A stretch of DNA of 64,000 bases from Clostridium lundense DSM 17049 (GTDB taxonomy: Bacteria; Bacillota; Clostridia; Clostridiales; Clostridiaceae): contig NZ_JHVC01000002.1 of the NCBI RefSeq assembly GCF_000619945.1, forward strand, positions 1-64,000. Direction: 5' to 3'. Position 1 is the stretch's first letter, and the number at the start of each line of letters is the position of its first letter. Below are positions 1 through 8,238 of the stretch, piece by piece. A model generated the notes under the pieces. It saw only the letters and a list, made by a program, of their open reading frames with translations. It was not told the origin of the DNA and did not search any database. Both the position numbers and the translations under genes were made by a program.

Positions 1-122
1 AGATTAGATTTCCCATAGCGTAAGCTAGTAAGACCCCTTGAAGAACACAAGGTTGATAGGCTAGAGGTGTAAGTGTAGCAATACATTCAGCTGACTAGTA
101 CTAATAGGTCGAGGGCTTGATC
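1..122 (+). rRNA. 23S ribosomal RNA, 3' end (partial)
   Basis: The window opens inside a 23S rRNA gene. The last bases carry the highly conserved 3' end with GACTAGTACTAATAGGTCGA (94-113) followed by GGGCTTGATC. The mature 3' end is placed near 121-122 by analogy with clostridial 23S genes. The 5' part lies outside the window. Confidence 0.95.
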
Positions 123-203
123 TTAAAATTACTTTGTGCAATTTTGAAAGAATATTTCTTTCAAACTGATTTAAAACGAAATCGAAGATTTCTGTAAATC
201 AGC

Positions 204-321
204 ATCTGGTGATTATGGCTCAAAGGTAACACCCGTTCCCATACCGAACACGAAGGTTAAGCTTTGAAGCGCTGATGGTACTGCAAGGGAGGCCTTGTGG
301 GAGAGTAAGTCGTCGCCGGGT
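204..321 (+). rRNA. 5S ribosomal RNA
   Basis: The gene has the conserved 5S core CCCGTTCCCATACCGAACACG and the GATGGTACTGC loop. The terminal helix pairs CUGGUG (206-211) with CGCCGG (314-319). It follows the 23S 3' end after an 80-bp spacer, so the operon order is the usual 23S-5S. The ends are set from the helix and may be off by a base or two. Confidence 0.95.
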
Positions 322-323
322 CA

Positions 324-361
324 AAAAAACACACCAAGTAATTAGCTTGGTGTGTTTTTTT
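324..361 (+). terminator. Intrinsic terminator of the rRNA operon
   Basis: A GC-containing hairpin with arms ACACACCAAG and CTTGGTGTGT is followed directly by a run of T. It sits right after 5S rRNA. Confidence 0.92.
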
Positions 362-451
362 ATATATTTAATTAGATATATAAAAACTAGATAAAATTAG
401 GTTAAAAGGTATATAATAATTATAATAATAATTAATTAGGGAGTCGATAAT

Positions 452-1192
452 ATGGATAGCATAAAAAAACTTGAAGAAATTATAAAAGATAGTTCTAATG
501 TAGTGTTTTTCGGAGGAGCAGGAGTTTCTACTGAGAGCAACATACCAGATTTCAGATCAGCAGCAGGATTATATAACTCAAAAAATAATTTCGCTTATCC
601 ACCAGAAGTTATGCTAAGTCATAGTTTTTTTTGTGATTATACTGAAGACTTTTTTAAATTTTATAAATCAAAAATGATATATAAAAATGCAAAGCCTAAT
701 GCAGCACATTATGCTCTTGCAAAGTTAGAGAATATAGGAAAATTAAAGTCAGTTATAACCCAAAATATAGATGGACTTCATCAAGAAGCTGGATCTAAAG
801 AAGTGATTGAGCTCCATGGAAATATACATAGAAATTATTGTACCAATTGCAATGCATTCTTTAATTTAGATTATGTACTAAATAGTAAAGATGTTATTCC
901 TAAATGTGATCATTGTGGAGGAATAGTAAAACCGGATGTAGTTTTATATGAAGAGGAATTAGATATGGAAGCAATAAATAAGGCGATTTATTATGTTGAA
1001 AATGCTGATGTATTAATAATAGGAGGTACATCTTTAGCAGTATATCCAGCAGCAAACCTAGTTCATTATTATAAGGGAAATAAATTGATTCTTATAAACA
1101 AGTCCTCAACACCGTATGACAATAGAGCTTCTCTAGTTATTAATAACAAAATAGGAGAAGTTTTGGGAAAAGTAGTAGATAAATTAGAGTAA
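452..1192 (+). CDS. NAD-dependent protein deacylase, Sir2 family (CobB-like)
   Basis: This is a cytoplasmic sirtuin that removes acyl groups from lysines using NAD+. At 246 residues it is the usual length for bacterial class U/III sirtuins. The NAD-binding motif GAGVSTESNIPDFRS spans residues 22-36, TQNIDGLH spans 103-110, and the catalytic His is residue 122 in ELHGN. A structural zinc site is formed by Cys130, Cys133, Cys152 and Cys155. A TAGGGAG ribosome site lies 8 bp before the ATG. The gene stands alone between the rRNA operon and tRNA-Cys. All catalytic residues are present, so I expect an active enzyme; its targets cannot be read from sequence. Confidence 0.93.
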   Translation: MDSIKKLEEIIKDSSNVVFFGGAGVSTESNIPDFRSAAGLYNSKNNFAYPPEVMLSHSFFCDYTEDFFKFYKSKMIYKNAKPNAAHYALAKLENIGKLKSVITQNIDGLHQEAGSKEVIELHGNIHRNYCTNCNAFFNLDYVLNSKDVIPKCDHCGGIVKPDVVLYEEELDMEAINKAIYYVENADVLIIGGTSLAVYPAANLVHYYKGNKLILINKSSTPYDNRASLVINNKIGEVLGKVVDKLE

Positions 1193-1200
1193 ATTAATGA

Positions 1201-1247
1201 TGATATCATTTAAAAGTTGTTGACAAAATAATTTTTAAATGATATCA
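1201..1247. repeat. 15-bp perfect inverted repeat around the tRNA-Cys promoter
   Basis: Arms TGATATCATTTAAAA (1201-1215) and its exact complement (1233-1247) are separated by 17 bp. The right arm contains the -10 element and the loop contains the -35 of the tRNA-Cys promoter. No T tract follows, so it does not look like a terminator for sir2. Confidence 0.7.
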
Positions 1248-1248
1248 T
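1220..1248 (+). promoter_or_regulatory. Promoter of tRNA-Cys
   Basis: A consensus -35 TTGACA (1220-1225) and a -10 TATCAT (1243-1248) are separated by 17 bp. The expected start is near 1255, about 23 bp before the mature tRNA. Confidence 0.75.
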
Positions 1249-1277
1249 ATTAAAGTGTCAGGGATATAATAGAATAT

Positions 1278-1351
1278 GGCGCTATAGCCAAGTGGTAAGG
1301 CAAAGGTCTGCAACACCTCTATCCCCGGTTCAAATCCGGGTGGCGCCTCCA
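1278..1351 (+). tRNA. tRNA-Cys (GCA)
   Basis: A complete cloverleaf is visible. Acceptor GGCGCTA pairs with TGGCGCC, the anticodon is GCA in the loop CTGCAAC, the T loop is GGTTCAAATCC, the discriminator is U and CCA is encoded at 1349-1351. A U discriminator fits cysteine identity. Confidence 0.96.
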
Positions 1352-1356
1352 GTTAA

Positions 1357-1396
1357 AAAAGGATTCAACACCATTGTTGAATCCTTTTAGTTTTTA
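1357..1396. terminator. Bidirectional terminator between tRNA-Cys and corA
   Basis: Hairpin arms AAAAGGATTCAACA and TGTTGAATCCTTTT enclose a 4-nt loop. T-rich flanks occur on both strands, so it can end tRNA-Cys on one strand and corA on the other. Confidence 0.85.
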
Positions 1397-1454
1397 TTTA
1401 ATAATTAAAACATATCTTTTTTATTTAATAATTAAAACATATCTTTTTTATTTA
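1391..1454. repeat. 27-bp tandem duplication over the 3' end of corA
   Basis: The sequence repeats with an exact period of 27 bp for about 2.4 units. The unit contains the last codons (Asp-Met-Phe) and stop of corA. The period is a multiple of three, so a second copy of the same C-terminal codons and stop sits just past the real stop. Confidence 0.85.
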
Positions 1455-2382
1455 AGAAAATAACTACAACTGTAGCAATGGTAATTACAATACCAAATAT
1501 TATCCAAAATCCATAAGGGGAGTTTGCAAAAGGAATTGCATTTACATTCATACCAAACATTCCTGAAATCATATTAGGTATAGACATTACTATAGTAACA
1601 GATGCTAAAAGTTTCATAACTATATTTAAATTATTAGAAATTACAGAAGCAAATGCATCCATTGTACCACTTAATATGTTACTGTAGATATTAGCCATTT
1701 CTATTGCCTGTTTATTCTCTATTATTACATCTTCTAAGATATCTTGATCTTCCGGATATTTTTGCATAATATCAAGTTTAAGCATTTTTTCAAGAGTTAT
1801 TTCATTTGATTTAAGTGACGTTGAAAAATAAACAAGTGATTTTTCCAAGGATAAAAGTTGAATTAATTCTTTATTTCTCATAGATTTATGAAGTCTTTTT
1901 TCAATCATTAAGCTTTTTTTATCTATTTGTCTTAAATATATCAAATAATAACTAGCTACTCTATAAAGTATCTGAAGAATAAATCTAGAACGTTTAAAAG
2001 TAAAGAAAGATCTGACCTTTCCATCAATGAAATCTAAAACAACTTTACTATTTTTTAAACATATGGTAATTAGCACGCTTTCAGTATGTATAATGCCAAG
2101 AGGATAAGTATCGTAGGTTAATGAGTTATCCTCCATTTCTGTAAAAGGAATATCTAATAGAACTAATGCATTATTATTTTCATCAATATCTATACGAGAA
2201 GTTTCTTCATCATCTAGAGGGGCTCTTAAAAATTCTAAAGGAACATTAACTTTCTTGGATATAAATAATAGTTCTTGGTCAGATGGAGCTACTATATTAA
2301 TCCAGCAACCAGGTTCTATATTATCTATTTGTTGTAATATTGTGGAATTATTTTCTTCTAATGTTTTATATATTGTAATCAT
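1432..2382 (-). CDS. CorA family divalent metal (Mg2+) channel
   Basis: This is a 316-residue membrane protein of the CorA family, which forms pentameric Mg2+/Co2+ channels. A long soluble N-terminal domain is followed by two transmembrane segments near the C-terminus (about residues 248-275 and 288-311). The signature GMN sits in the loop between them (SGMFGMNV). The C-terminus is the short, positively charged KKDMF. An AGGAGG ribosome site precedes the ATG. It is a single-gene unit that shares a terminator with tRNA-Cys. Family assignment is firm; the ion actually carried is inferred. Confidence 0.93.
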   Translation of the reverse strand: MITIYKTLEENNSTILQQIDNIEPGCWINIVAPSDQELLFISKKVNVPLEFLRAPLDDEETSRIDIDENNNALVLLDIPFTEMEDNSLTYDTYPLGIIHTESVLITICLKNSKVVLDFIDGKVRSFFTFKRSRFILQILYRVASYYLIYLRQIDKKSLMIEKRLHKSMRNKELIQLLSLEKSLVYFSTSLKSNEITLEKMLKLDIMQKYPEDQDILEDVIIENKQAIEMANIYSNILSGTMDAFASVISNNLNIVMKLLASVTIVMSIPNMISGMFGMNVNAIPFANSPYGFWIIFGIVITIATVVVIFLNKKDMF

Positions 2383-2699
2383 AATAAACCTCCTAGACCA
2401 ATAGTAATACTTATATTATATCTTATATATTTATAATGTCTATAACATAGAATTAAACTGAAACAAAAAATTCAATAAGCTTATATTAAATGAATAATAA
2501 ATTTCAGTTTTATTATGAAAAGATATGAAAAATGAAGAGATACAGAGGTAATATAAACATGTTGATGAAGAATAATAAAAACTTGTGTGTAGTAAGGATT
2601 AAAGAACTATTACAAGCTATAATCGATGTGGATTAATATTAAAAAGCCTAGTATAATCTCTATGTTATAATAAATAGGGTGGTTTTTGGAGGGGTTTAT
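2383..2699. other. Intergenic region between divergent genes corA and 2700-3203
   Basis: No convincing gene is seen. A TATAAT (2666-2671) lies 29 bp before the right-hand start. An 8-bp inverted repeat AACTGAAA / TTTCAGTT (near 2456 and 2502) is the only other structure. Confidence 0.5.
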
Positions 2700-3203
2700 A
2701 TGGGTAATATGTATAAAGAGACAATATCAAGAAGGAAGTTGCCTTCGATAGTAAAATTATTTACTATACTAGTTGTGGCTTTGTTTTTGGCGGAAGTTAT
2801 CAAAGATACGACTATCAATGGACAAGATATTGGAAGGATAGCAATAGTGTTCTGTGTAACTTTAGTTGTAGGAACCTTAGTTTTTGAAATATTCCGTTGT
2901 AGGGTAAAATATACCTATTCTATAATTGCAGATCAATTTATTATTCATAGGATAAAAGGATCAGAGGATAAGGTAGTTGAGAATATAAAGTTAAGAAATA
3001 TCCAATATATAGGCAGAAATGATATGCCTAAATTAAATGAAAGTATTAAGAGTTCTAAAAAGTATGTATGTTCAATACTTAATTTAAATCCTTATTATTG
3101 CATTTATAAAGATGGAGATAAATTAAAGAGATTTTACTTTGAACCAAGTACTAGATTGATTGAAAGAATAAAAATAAATAGAGAAAAAAGATTAGCTAGT
3201 TAA
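2700..3203 (+). CDS. Two-TM membrane protein with cytoplasmic PH-like domain
   Basis: I do not recognise this 167-residue protein by name. It has two hydrophobic helices (about residues 17-35 and 46-64) and then a mostly beta-strand region (about 69-155) of the kind seen in bacterial PH-like membrane proteins. The ATG at 2700 is chosen because GGAGGGG lies 6 bp upstream; an in-frame GTG at 2679 would place that ribosome site inside the gene. It is monocistronic and converges on an M20-like gene across a shared terminator. Confidence 0.6.
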   Translation: MGNMYKETISRRKLPSIVKLFTILVVALFLAEVIKDTTINGQDIGRIAIVFCVTLVVGTLVFEIFRCRVKYTYSIIADQFIIHRIKGSEDKVVENIKLRNIQYIGRNDMPKLNESIKSSKKYVCSILNLNPYYCIYKDGDKLKRFYFEPSTRLIERIKINREKRLAS

Positions 3204-3226
3204 AAACTAAGCTAATCTTTTTTTAT
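3184..3226. terminator. Bidirectional terminator
   Basis: Arms AAAAAAGATTAGCT and AGCTAATCTTTTTT give a long A-T flanked hairpin serving both convergent genes. The left arm overlaps the last codons of the upstream gene. Confidence 0.85.
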
Positions 3227-4390
3227 TTAAATGCTTTTTAACTGTAAATGAAACTCACTTTTTATTTCTTGTAAAAGAGATTCCTTTTCTATTATATCTA
3301 AGGCTGTTAAAGATAGAGCTTGAGCGGTTTTTATAACTTTATCATGAGCAAATGGTGAGAGTGTTGCCATTCCAAATTCTTTTGAAGAGTATTTTATACG
3401 ATCATCATCTATAACAGAGATATAAGGGTGTATACATGGAACTAGATGGCTCACTGTACCTAAACTAAGAGCAGATAAAGTGTTTTTAGCAGGGCCTATT
3501 TCTATAATTCCACTTTCTTTAAGGTTATGAGAAAATATTCTTGATAAAGTAGTATTGGTTATTAGTTCTTCGTAAGGAAGTTCATATATGCTAGATTCAG
3601 AATGTATATCCATTAAGTCACCTATAGTTTTCACTAAATCCCTAAGTTTTTTTTCAAGTTCAGTTACATGCCACATTTTTGGGCCTCTTAAATAAAATTT
3701 ACTCTCGCATTCTGAAGGTAATAAAGAAGGAGAAGTTCCCCCTTTTGTTATAATACCATCAATAGTCATTTCGTGCTGAATTCCTTTTGATAGTGCATTT
3801 ATAACATTAAAAGTTAGGAGACAGGCATCTAGTGAAGAATAAGAGCCTACTGTTCTAGATTTTAATCCTAATTCACCTCTATACATTATTTTTAGTGGAA
3901 GTAAAGCCATAGAGGTACCACTCTCAGCAGTTGCAATATCAGGATGAGCCATTAAAACTACATCGATGTCATTAAATACGCCTTGTTTTGCCATAGTTAC
4001 TTTTGAACTACCTATAAATTCTCCAGGACAGCCTATAACTATAATAGAACCATGCAATTTATCTATAACACTAGATAGAGAAAGGGCTGCCCCAATAGAA
4101 ATAGAAGAAATTAAGTTGTGACCAGTTATATGGCCTTCATTTTCTATAGCATCATACTCACAGATAAAACATATTTTTGGATGGCCATCACCATATTGAG
4201 CATAAAATGCAGTGGGGATATTTATAAAGTTTTCTTTTACATTAAAGTTATATTTTTTTAATATATTTATTAGGTAACTACAACTTTTATATTCATGAAA
4301 ACTAACCTCAGGATTATCATATATATATTTAGAGAGGTTAAATATCTCTTTGTCTATACTATGTAAAAAACTAACTATGTTTTGTTTCAT
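3227..4390 (-). CDS. M20-family amidohydrolase-like protein with an altered metal site
   Basis: The 387-residue protein has the layout of M20 (AbgB/PM20D2-like) amidohydrolases, which cleave amide bonds of small peptides or acyl-amino acids. CEYDAIENEGHITGHN (78-92) matches the metal motif usually written GHxCGHN, but the Cys is Thr89. The PAEE motif reads PGEF (122-125), so the catalytic Glu124 is kept while the second Glu is Phe125. The later histidine motifs (AHPD, SPFAH) remain. The start at 4390 is chosen for its GGAGT ribosome site, over an upstream start 14 codons earlier. It may be inactive or use a different metal set. It stands alone. Confidence 0.7.
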   Translation of the reverse strand: MKQNIVSFLHSIDKEIFNLSKYIYDNPEVSFHEYKSCSYLINILKKYNFNVKENFINIPTAFYAQYGDGHPKICFICEYDAIENEGHITGHNLISSISIGAALSLSSVIDKLHGSIIVIGCPGEFIGSSKVTMAKQGVFNDIDVVLMAHPDIATAESGTSMALLPLKIMYRGELGLKSRTVGSYSSLDACLLTFNVINALSKGIQHEMTIDGIITKGGTSPSLLPSECESKFYLRGPKMWHVTELEKKLRDLVKTIGDLMDIHSESSIYELPYEELITNTTLSRIFSHNLKESGIIEIGPAKNTLSALSLGTVSHLVPCIHPYISVIDDDRIKYSSKEFGMATLSPFAHDKVIKTAQALSLTALDIIEKESLLQEIKSEFHLQLKSI

Positions 4391-4541
4391 AATATCAACT
4401 CCATAATTAAAAGATGTTATTAGTATAACCAAAATTTATTTAATATATTTATGTGGACAAAATAAATATGGACACTATCCTGAATAAAATATAGTATAAG
4501 AGGCAAAAATTTAGATACTAGCAATTTCAAGGAGGATTTTT

Positions 4542-4754
4542 ATGAGAAAACAATGCTGTATTATATGTGGAAAGCCTCTAAATGGTGGTATAATTATTAA
4601 TGGAAAAGGGATATGCAGAAGTTGTGAGAAAAAAATAATAAATGTTAGAATGGATACAGATTTTTATATGTATTATAAGAATTGCATAAAAAAATCTATA
4701 ATATACCCTATGATAAGAGGAGAGGATAGTAAGTGTCAAAATTACCACTTGTAG
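4542..4754 (+). CDS. csfB: Anti-sigma-G factor Gin (CsfB)
   Basis: This 70-residue protein matches the Gin family, small zinc proteins that hold sigma-G (and sigma-E) inactive during sporulation. The four zinc cysteines are in CCIICG and ICRSCE (two CxxC pairs, about residues 5-30), followed by the conserved helical stretch. Position also fits: in Bacillus csfB lies at the head of the same tmk-holB region. AAGGAGGA precedes the ATG. Its 3' end overlaps the next gene by 22 bp, which suggests translational coupling. The C-terminal tail after residue 55 is poorly conserved. Confidence 0.85.
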   Translation: MRKQCCIICGKPLNGGIIINGKGICRSCEKKIINVRMDTDFYMYYKNCIKKSIIYPMIRGEDSKCQNYHL

Positions 4755-6157
4755 AAGGGGTTTTAAAATATGTGAGGGAAGACAATATTTCATTCTCTAT
4801 GCCAGGTCACAAAAATGGAAGAGGATTTTTCACTACTTTAAAAGGAAAAGAGTTAATGGACAATTTCATAAATTGTGATATCACCGAAGTTGACGGTGTA
4901 GATAATCTTCATAAGGCTGAAGGCATAATTAAGGAGTCAAGTGAACTTCTTTCAAAATTCTATGGTAGTGAAAAATCATATTTTTTAGTTAATGGAAGTA
5001 CCAGTGGGAATTTAATTATGATTTTTTCTTCATTTAATGAAGGCGAAAAGATAATTGTAGATAGAAATTGCCATAAGTCTGTATTTAATGGAATTATAAT
5101 GAGAAAGTTAAAACCAGTATATATAAAAAACATAATAGATACTGAATATAATGCTCCATTTTCTATTGATATGGAGCATTTTTTTAAAGTTATACAAGAA
5201 AATAAAGATGCTAAGGGAATTATATTAACTTATCCTAATTATTATGGTGTTTGCTTTGACATAGAAAAGGTAATTAAAGAGGCACAGAAAAATAATATGA
5301 AGGTTTTAATTGACTCTGCTCATGGTGCACACTTTGGGGCTAATGATAACTTACCTAAGAGTGCAGTAAAGGCAAAGGCTGATATGGTAGTAGTAAGTGC
5401 GCATAAAACACTAGCTAGTGTCACTCAAACTGCATTTTTACATGTAAATAATAAAGAGGATATAGATAAGGTGAATTTTTATTTTAGTGTTTTTTCTAGT
5501 ACTAGCCCTTCATATTTATTTATGTGTACAATGGATTATGCAAGGTATTATCTAGAAAGTTATGGAGAGAAGGATTATGATAATTTAATCTATTTAGCAG
5601 ATAAATATAGAAAACGAATAGAAAAAATAGATCATATTAACATAATAAGTAGAGAATACGTTAGAAAAAATTATGATTATGATTTAGATCCAACAAGATA
5701 TATTTTAAACTTAGATAAGGGGTATAATGGAAATTTGTTATTGGATTACTTAAGGGAAAAAAGCATACAATGCGAAATGAGTGATACCTTTAATTTAGTA
5801 TTAATATTTTCTCTATTTAATACTGAAGAAGAATTTCAATATCTTTATAACACTTTAAAGGAATGTGATATATTTAAATTTAAGGCTAATAGTATAGAAT
5901 TAGTAAATAATTATCATATACCTAAAGAACAAATATTACCTTATGAAGCTATGGAAAAGAGGAAAAGAAGAGTTAGGATAAGTGAAGCCGTAGGTTGCAT
6001 ATGTGGCGAGAATGTTATACCTTATCCTCCAGGTATACCAATAATTATGATGGGCGAAATGATAGATAAAGATATCATAAATATGTTAGAATATTATATA
6101 GAAAATCATATTAATATATTAGGAATAGATGAAAATAAAATAACAATATTAGAATAA
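4733..6157 (+). CDS. Orn/Lys/Arg decarboxylase family protein (YaaO-like)
   Basis: This is a PLP-dependent fold-type I decarboxylase of 474 residues, the short form found in Firmicutes. SMPGHKNGRGF near the N-terminus and SAHKTLASVTQ (PLP lysine) are the family motifs. The C-terminal PYPPGIP segment is also typical. The start is GTG with an AGAGGAGAGGA ribosome site inside gin. It lies 21 bp before tmk. The family makes polyamine precursors from arginine, lysine or ornithine; substrate cannot be decided here. Confidence 0.88.
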   Translation: MSKLPLVEGVLKYVREDNISFSMPGHKNGRGFFTTLKGKELMDNFINCDITEVDGVDNLHKAEGIIKESSELLSKFYGSEKSYFLVNGSTSGNLIMIFSSFNEGEKIIVDRNCHKSVFNGIIMRKLKPVYIKNIIDTEYNAPFSIDMEHFFKVIQENKDAKGIILTYPNYYGVCFDIEKVIKEAQKNNMKVLIDSAHGAHFGANDNLPKSAVKAKADMVVVSAHKTLASVTQTAFLHVNNKEDIDKVNFYFSVFSSTSPSYLFMCTMDYARYYLESYGEKDYDNLIYLADKYRKRIEKIDHINIISREYVRKNYDYDLDPTRYILNLDKGYNGNLLLDYLREKSIQCEMSDTFNLVLIFSLFNTEEEFQYLYNTLKECDIFKFKANSIELVNNYHIPKEQILPYEAMEKRKRRVRISEAVGCICGENVIPYPPGIPIIMMGEMIDKDIINMLEYYIENHINILGIDENKITILE

Positions 6158-6178
6158 TAGAATGAAGGTTGGTATAAA

Positions 6179-6868
6179 ATGAAGGAGATAAAAAAAGGAA
6201 AGTTAATAGTATTAGAAGCTTGTGATGGTAGCGGAAAGGCAACACAAACTAAAAAACTTTATGAAAGACTTATTCTTGAAGGATATGATGTACTAAAGGT
6301 TGAGTATCCTGATTATGAAAGTGATTCTTCAGCTTTAATAAAGATGTATCTAAATGGGGAGTTTGGAGACAAGCCAGAAGATGTAAATGCATATACAGCA
6401 TCTACTTTTTATGCTGTAGATAGATATGCTTCTTTTAAAAAACATTGGAAAAGCTTTTATGATAGGGGAGGTATTATATTAGCTGATAGATACACTACAT
6501 CAAATATGGTTCATCAAGCGGCTAAAATAGATAACGTAGAGGAAAAAAATAAATTTTTAAATTGGCTATGGGATTTAGAATTTAATTTGATGGAATTACC
6601 TGTACCAGATATAGTAATATTTTTAAATATGCCACCTGAATATAGTAAAGAACTTATATTTAATAGAAAAAATAAGTTTACTGGTGAAGATGAAAAGGAT
6701 ATACATGAAAAAAATGAAGAATATCTAGTGCATTCTTATAAAAATGCTTGTGATATTGCTGAGAAGTATAATTGGGAGCAAATAAATTGTATCTCTAAGG
6801 GTAATATAAAAACTATTGATGATATACATGAAGAAGTATATGAAGCTATAATTAAAAAACTACAATAA
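6179..6868 (+). CDS. tmk: Thymidylate kinase
   Basis: dTMP kinase makes dTDP for DNA synthesis in the cytosol. The P-loop reads EACDGSGKATQT (13-24), where most Tmk proteins have ExxDGxGKST. The LADRYTTSN motif supplies the DR residues that bind dTMP. At 229 residues it is a little longer than average Tmk. It sits between the decarboxylase and darA, as in Bacillus, and probably shares their transcript. Confidence 0.9.
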   Translation: MKEIKKGKLIVLEACDGSGKATQTKKLYERLILEGYDVLKVEYPDYESDSSALIKMYLNGEFGDKPEDVNAYTASTFYAVDRYASFKKHWKSFYDRGGIILADRYTTSNMVHQAAKIDNVEEKNKFLNWLWDLEFNLMELPVPDIVIFLNMPPEYSKELIFNRKNKFTGEDEKDIHEKNEEYLVHSYKNACDIAEKYNWEQINCISKGNIKTIDDIHEEVYEAIIKKLQ

Positions 6869-6946
6869 ATATGTTAGAATTTTTATAAAATATGGTAGAA
6901 TATAGTTATAGATTGATTCATAATCAGTTAATAGGGAGGGAATTTT

Positions 6947-7276
6947 ATGAAGCTTATTATTGCAGTTGTTCAAGATGATGACGCTAGTGATTTAATAGAT
7001 TTATTAACAGATGCAGGTTTTAGAGTAACTAAGCTTGCTACTACGGGTGGATTTTTAAAGTCAGGCAATACAACACTTATGATAGGTGTTGAAGAAGAAA
7101 AAGTAGATAAAGTAATAGGTACTATTGAGGAAATCTGTAAGACAAGAAAACAGGTTGTAACAGCACCATCACCTATAGCAGGATCAACTGGAATATATGT
7201 TCCATATCCTGTTGAAGTTGAGGTAGGGGGAGCTACTGTATTTGTATTAGATGTAGATAAATTTGTAAAAATATAA
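6947..7276 (+). CDS. darA: Cyclic-di-AMP receptor DarA (PII-like, YaaQ/PstA)
   Basis: This 109-residue protein belongs to the PII-like DarA/PstA family, trimeric cytosolic receptors for cyclic di-AMP. The N-terminal MKLIIAVVQDDDA strand, the TGGFLKSGNTTLMIG segment that contacts the nucleotide and the VGGATVFVLDV C-terminal strand are all conserved. AGGGAGGG lies 7 bp before the ATG. It is 13 bp upstream of holB. The yaaR gene that lies between them in Bacillus is absent. Confidence 0.92.
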   Translation: MKLIIAVVQDDDASDLIDLLTDAGFRVTKLATTGGFLKSGNTTLMIGVEEEKVDKVIGTIEEICKTRKQVVTAPSPIAGSTGIYVPYPVEVEVGGATVFVLDVDKFVKI

Positions 7277-7289
7277 TGGAGGAATAGCA

Positions 7290-8231
7290 TTGAGCTTTCA
7301 GGATATAATAGGGCATAGTGATATTAAAAATGAAATTATTAATTCTATTAAGCATGAAAGGTTTGCCCATGCACATATAATTTCAGGAGAAGATGGTATA
7401 GGAAAAAGTCTAATAGCAAAAGAAGCGGCTTTTAAACTTTTAAATAAGAAATCTGGTAGGGAATATGCTGATATAATAGAGTTTAGGTTATTGAAGAATA
7501 AGAAGTCTATAGGAGTTGAGGAATTAAAATCAATTATTAGAGAAATAAACACTAAGCCCTACGAAGGAGATAAAAAGGTAATAATTATCCATAATGCGGA
7601 TTCTATGACAGTAGAAGCGCAAAATGCATTTTTAAAAACTGTAGAAGAGCCTCCTAAAGGAATCTTTATATTATTATTATGTGAAAAGGTAGAAAATTTA
7701 CTAGATACAATAAAATCTAGATGCCAAATATATAAGCTTCACCATTTATATAAAGAAGATATGGAGGAGTTTTTGTTAAAAAAGTATTCTTATTTGGATA
7801 AAAAAGAACTGAATTCTATATGTGTGATTAGTGATTGTATCCCAGGACGAGCAGAAAGGTTTATGGAAGATTCTGAATTAAAGGATATACGAAATCTAAC
7901 GTTAGATATATTGGTAAATATTACAGATGAAGATGTAGATATATTTAATTATGAAGAGATGTTATTAAAATATAGATCTAATTGGGAAGAAACCTTAACT
8001 TGGTTTCTTTCATACATAAGAGATGCTTTAATATATAAGGAAACGGGAAATAATAATATTATAGTTAATATAGATAAAATGGATGGTATAAAGGGGATTT
8101 CAGAAATATTTTCATTTACTCAATTAAATGATATTATAGACATAATAAAAGATACAAGACTTAAATTAGAAAGTAATGTGAATGCAGCACTAGTTTTTGA
8201 CTCAATGTTGCTTAAAATGCAGGAGGTATAA
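7290..8231 (+). CDS. holB: DNA polymerase III delta' subunit
   Basis: A clamp-loader subunit of 313 residues with an AAA+ fold. The N-terminal region contains HIISGEDGIGKS (P-loop form) and NAFLKTVEEPP, the conserved SRC-type sensor region reads KSRCQ, and a helical C-terminal domain follows. The start is TTG, backed by GGAGGA 6 bp upstream. It ends 7 bp before ricT and is probably translated from the same message. Confidence 0.9.
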   Translation: MSFQDIIGHSDIKNEIINSIKHERFAHAHIISGEDGIGKSLIAKEAAFKLLNKKSGREYADIIEFRLLKNKKSIGVEELKSIIREINTKPYEGDKKVIIIHNADSMTVEAQNAFLKTVEEPPKGIFILLLCEKVENLLDTIKSRCQIYKLHHLYKEDMEEFLLKKYSYLDKKELNSICVISDCIPGRAERFMEDSELKDIRNLTLDILVNITDEDVDIFNYEEMLLKYRSNWEETLTWFLSYIRDALIYKETGNNNIIVNIDKMDGIKGISEIFSFTQLNDIIDIIKDTRLKLESNVNAALVFDSMLLKMQEV

Positions 8232-8238
8232 ATATAAT

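Noticed and set aside
452..1192. Sir2 gene as an anti-phage SIR2 effector
   Set aside because: It is a short stand-alone sirtuin with an intact zinc site and deacylase motifs, with no partner domain or defence genes nearby.
1265..1270. TATAAT 8 bp before tRNA-Cys as an alternative -10
   Set aside because: No -35 at the right distance, while TTGACA-17-TATCAT fits just upstream.
2559..2636. 25-codon open frame with a weak AGAGGTAA ribosome site upstream of the PH-like membrane protein
   Set aside because: Too short, no recognisable sequence, no terminator, and the region is a divergent promoter region.
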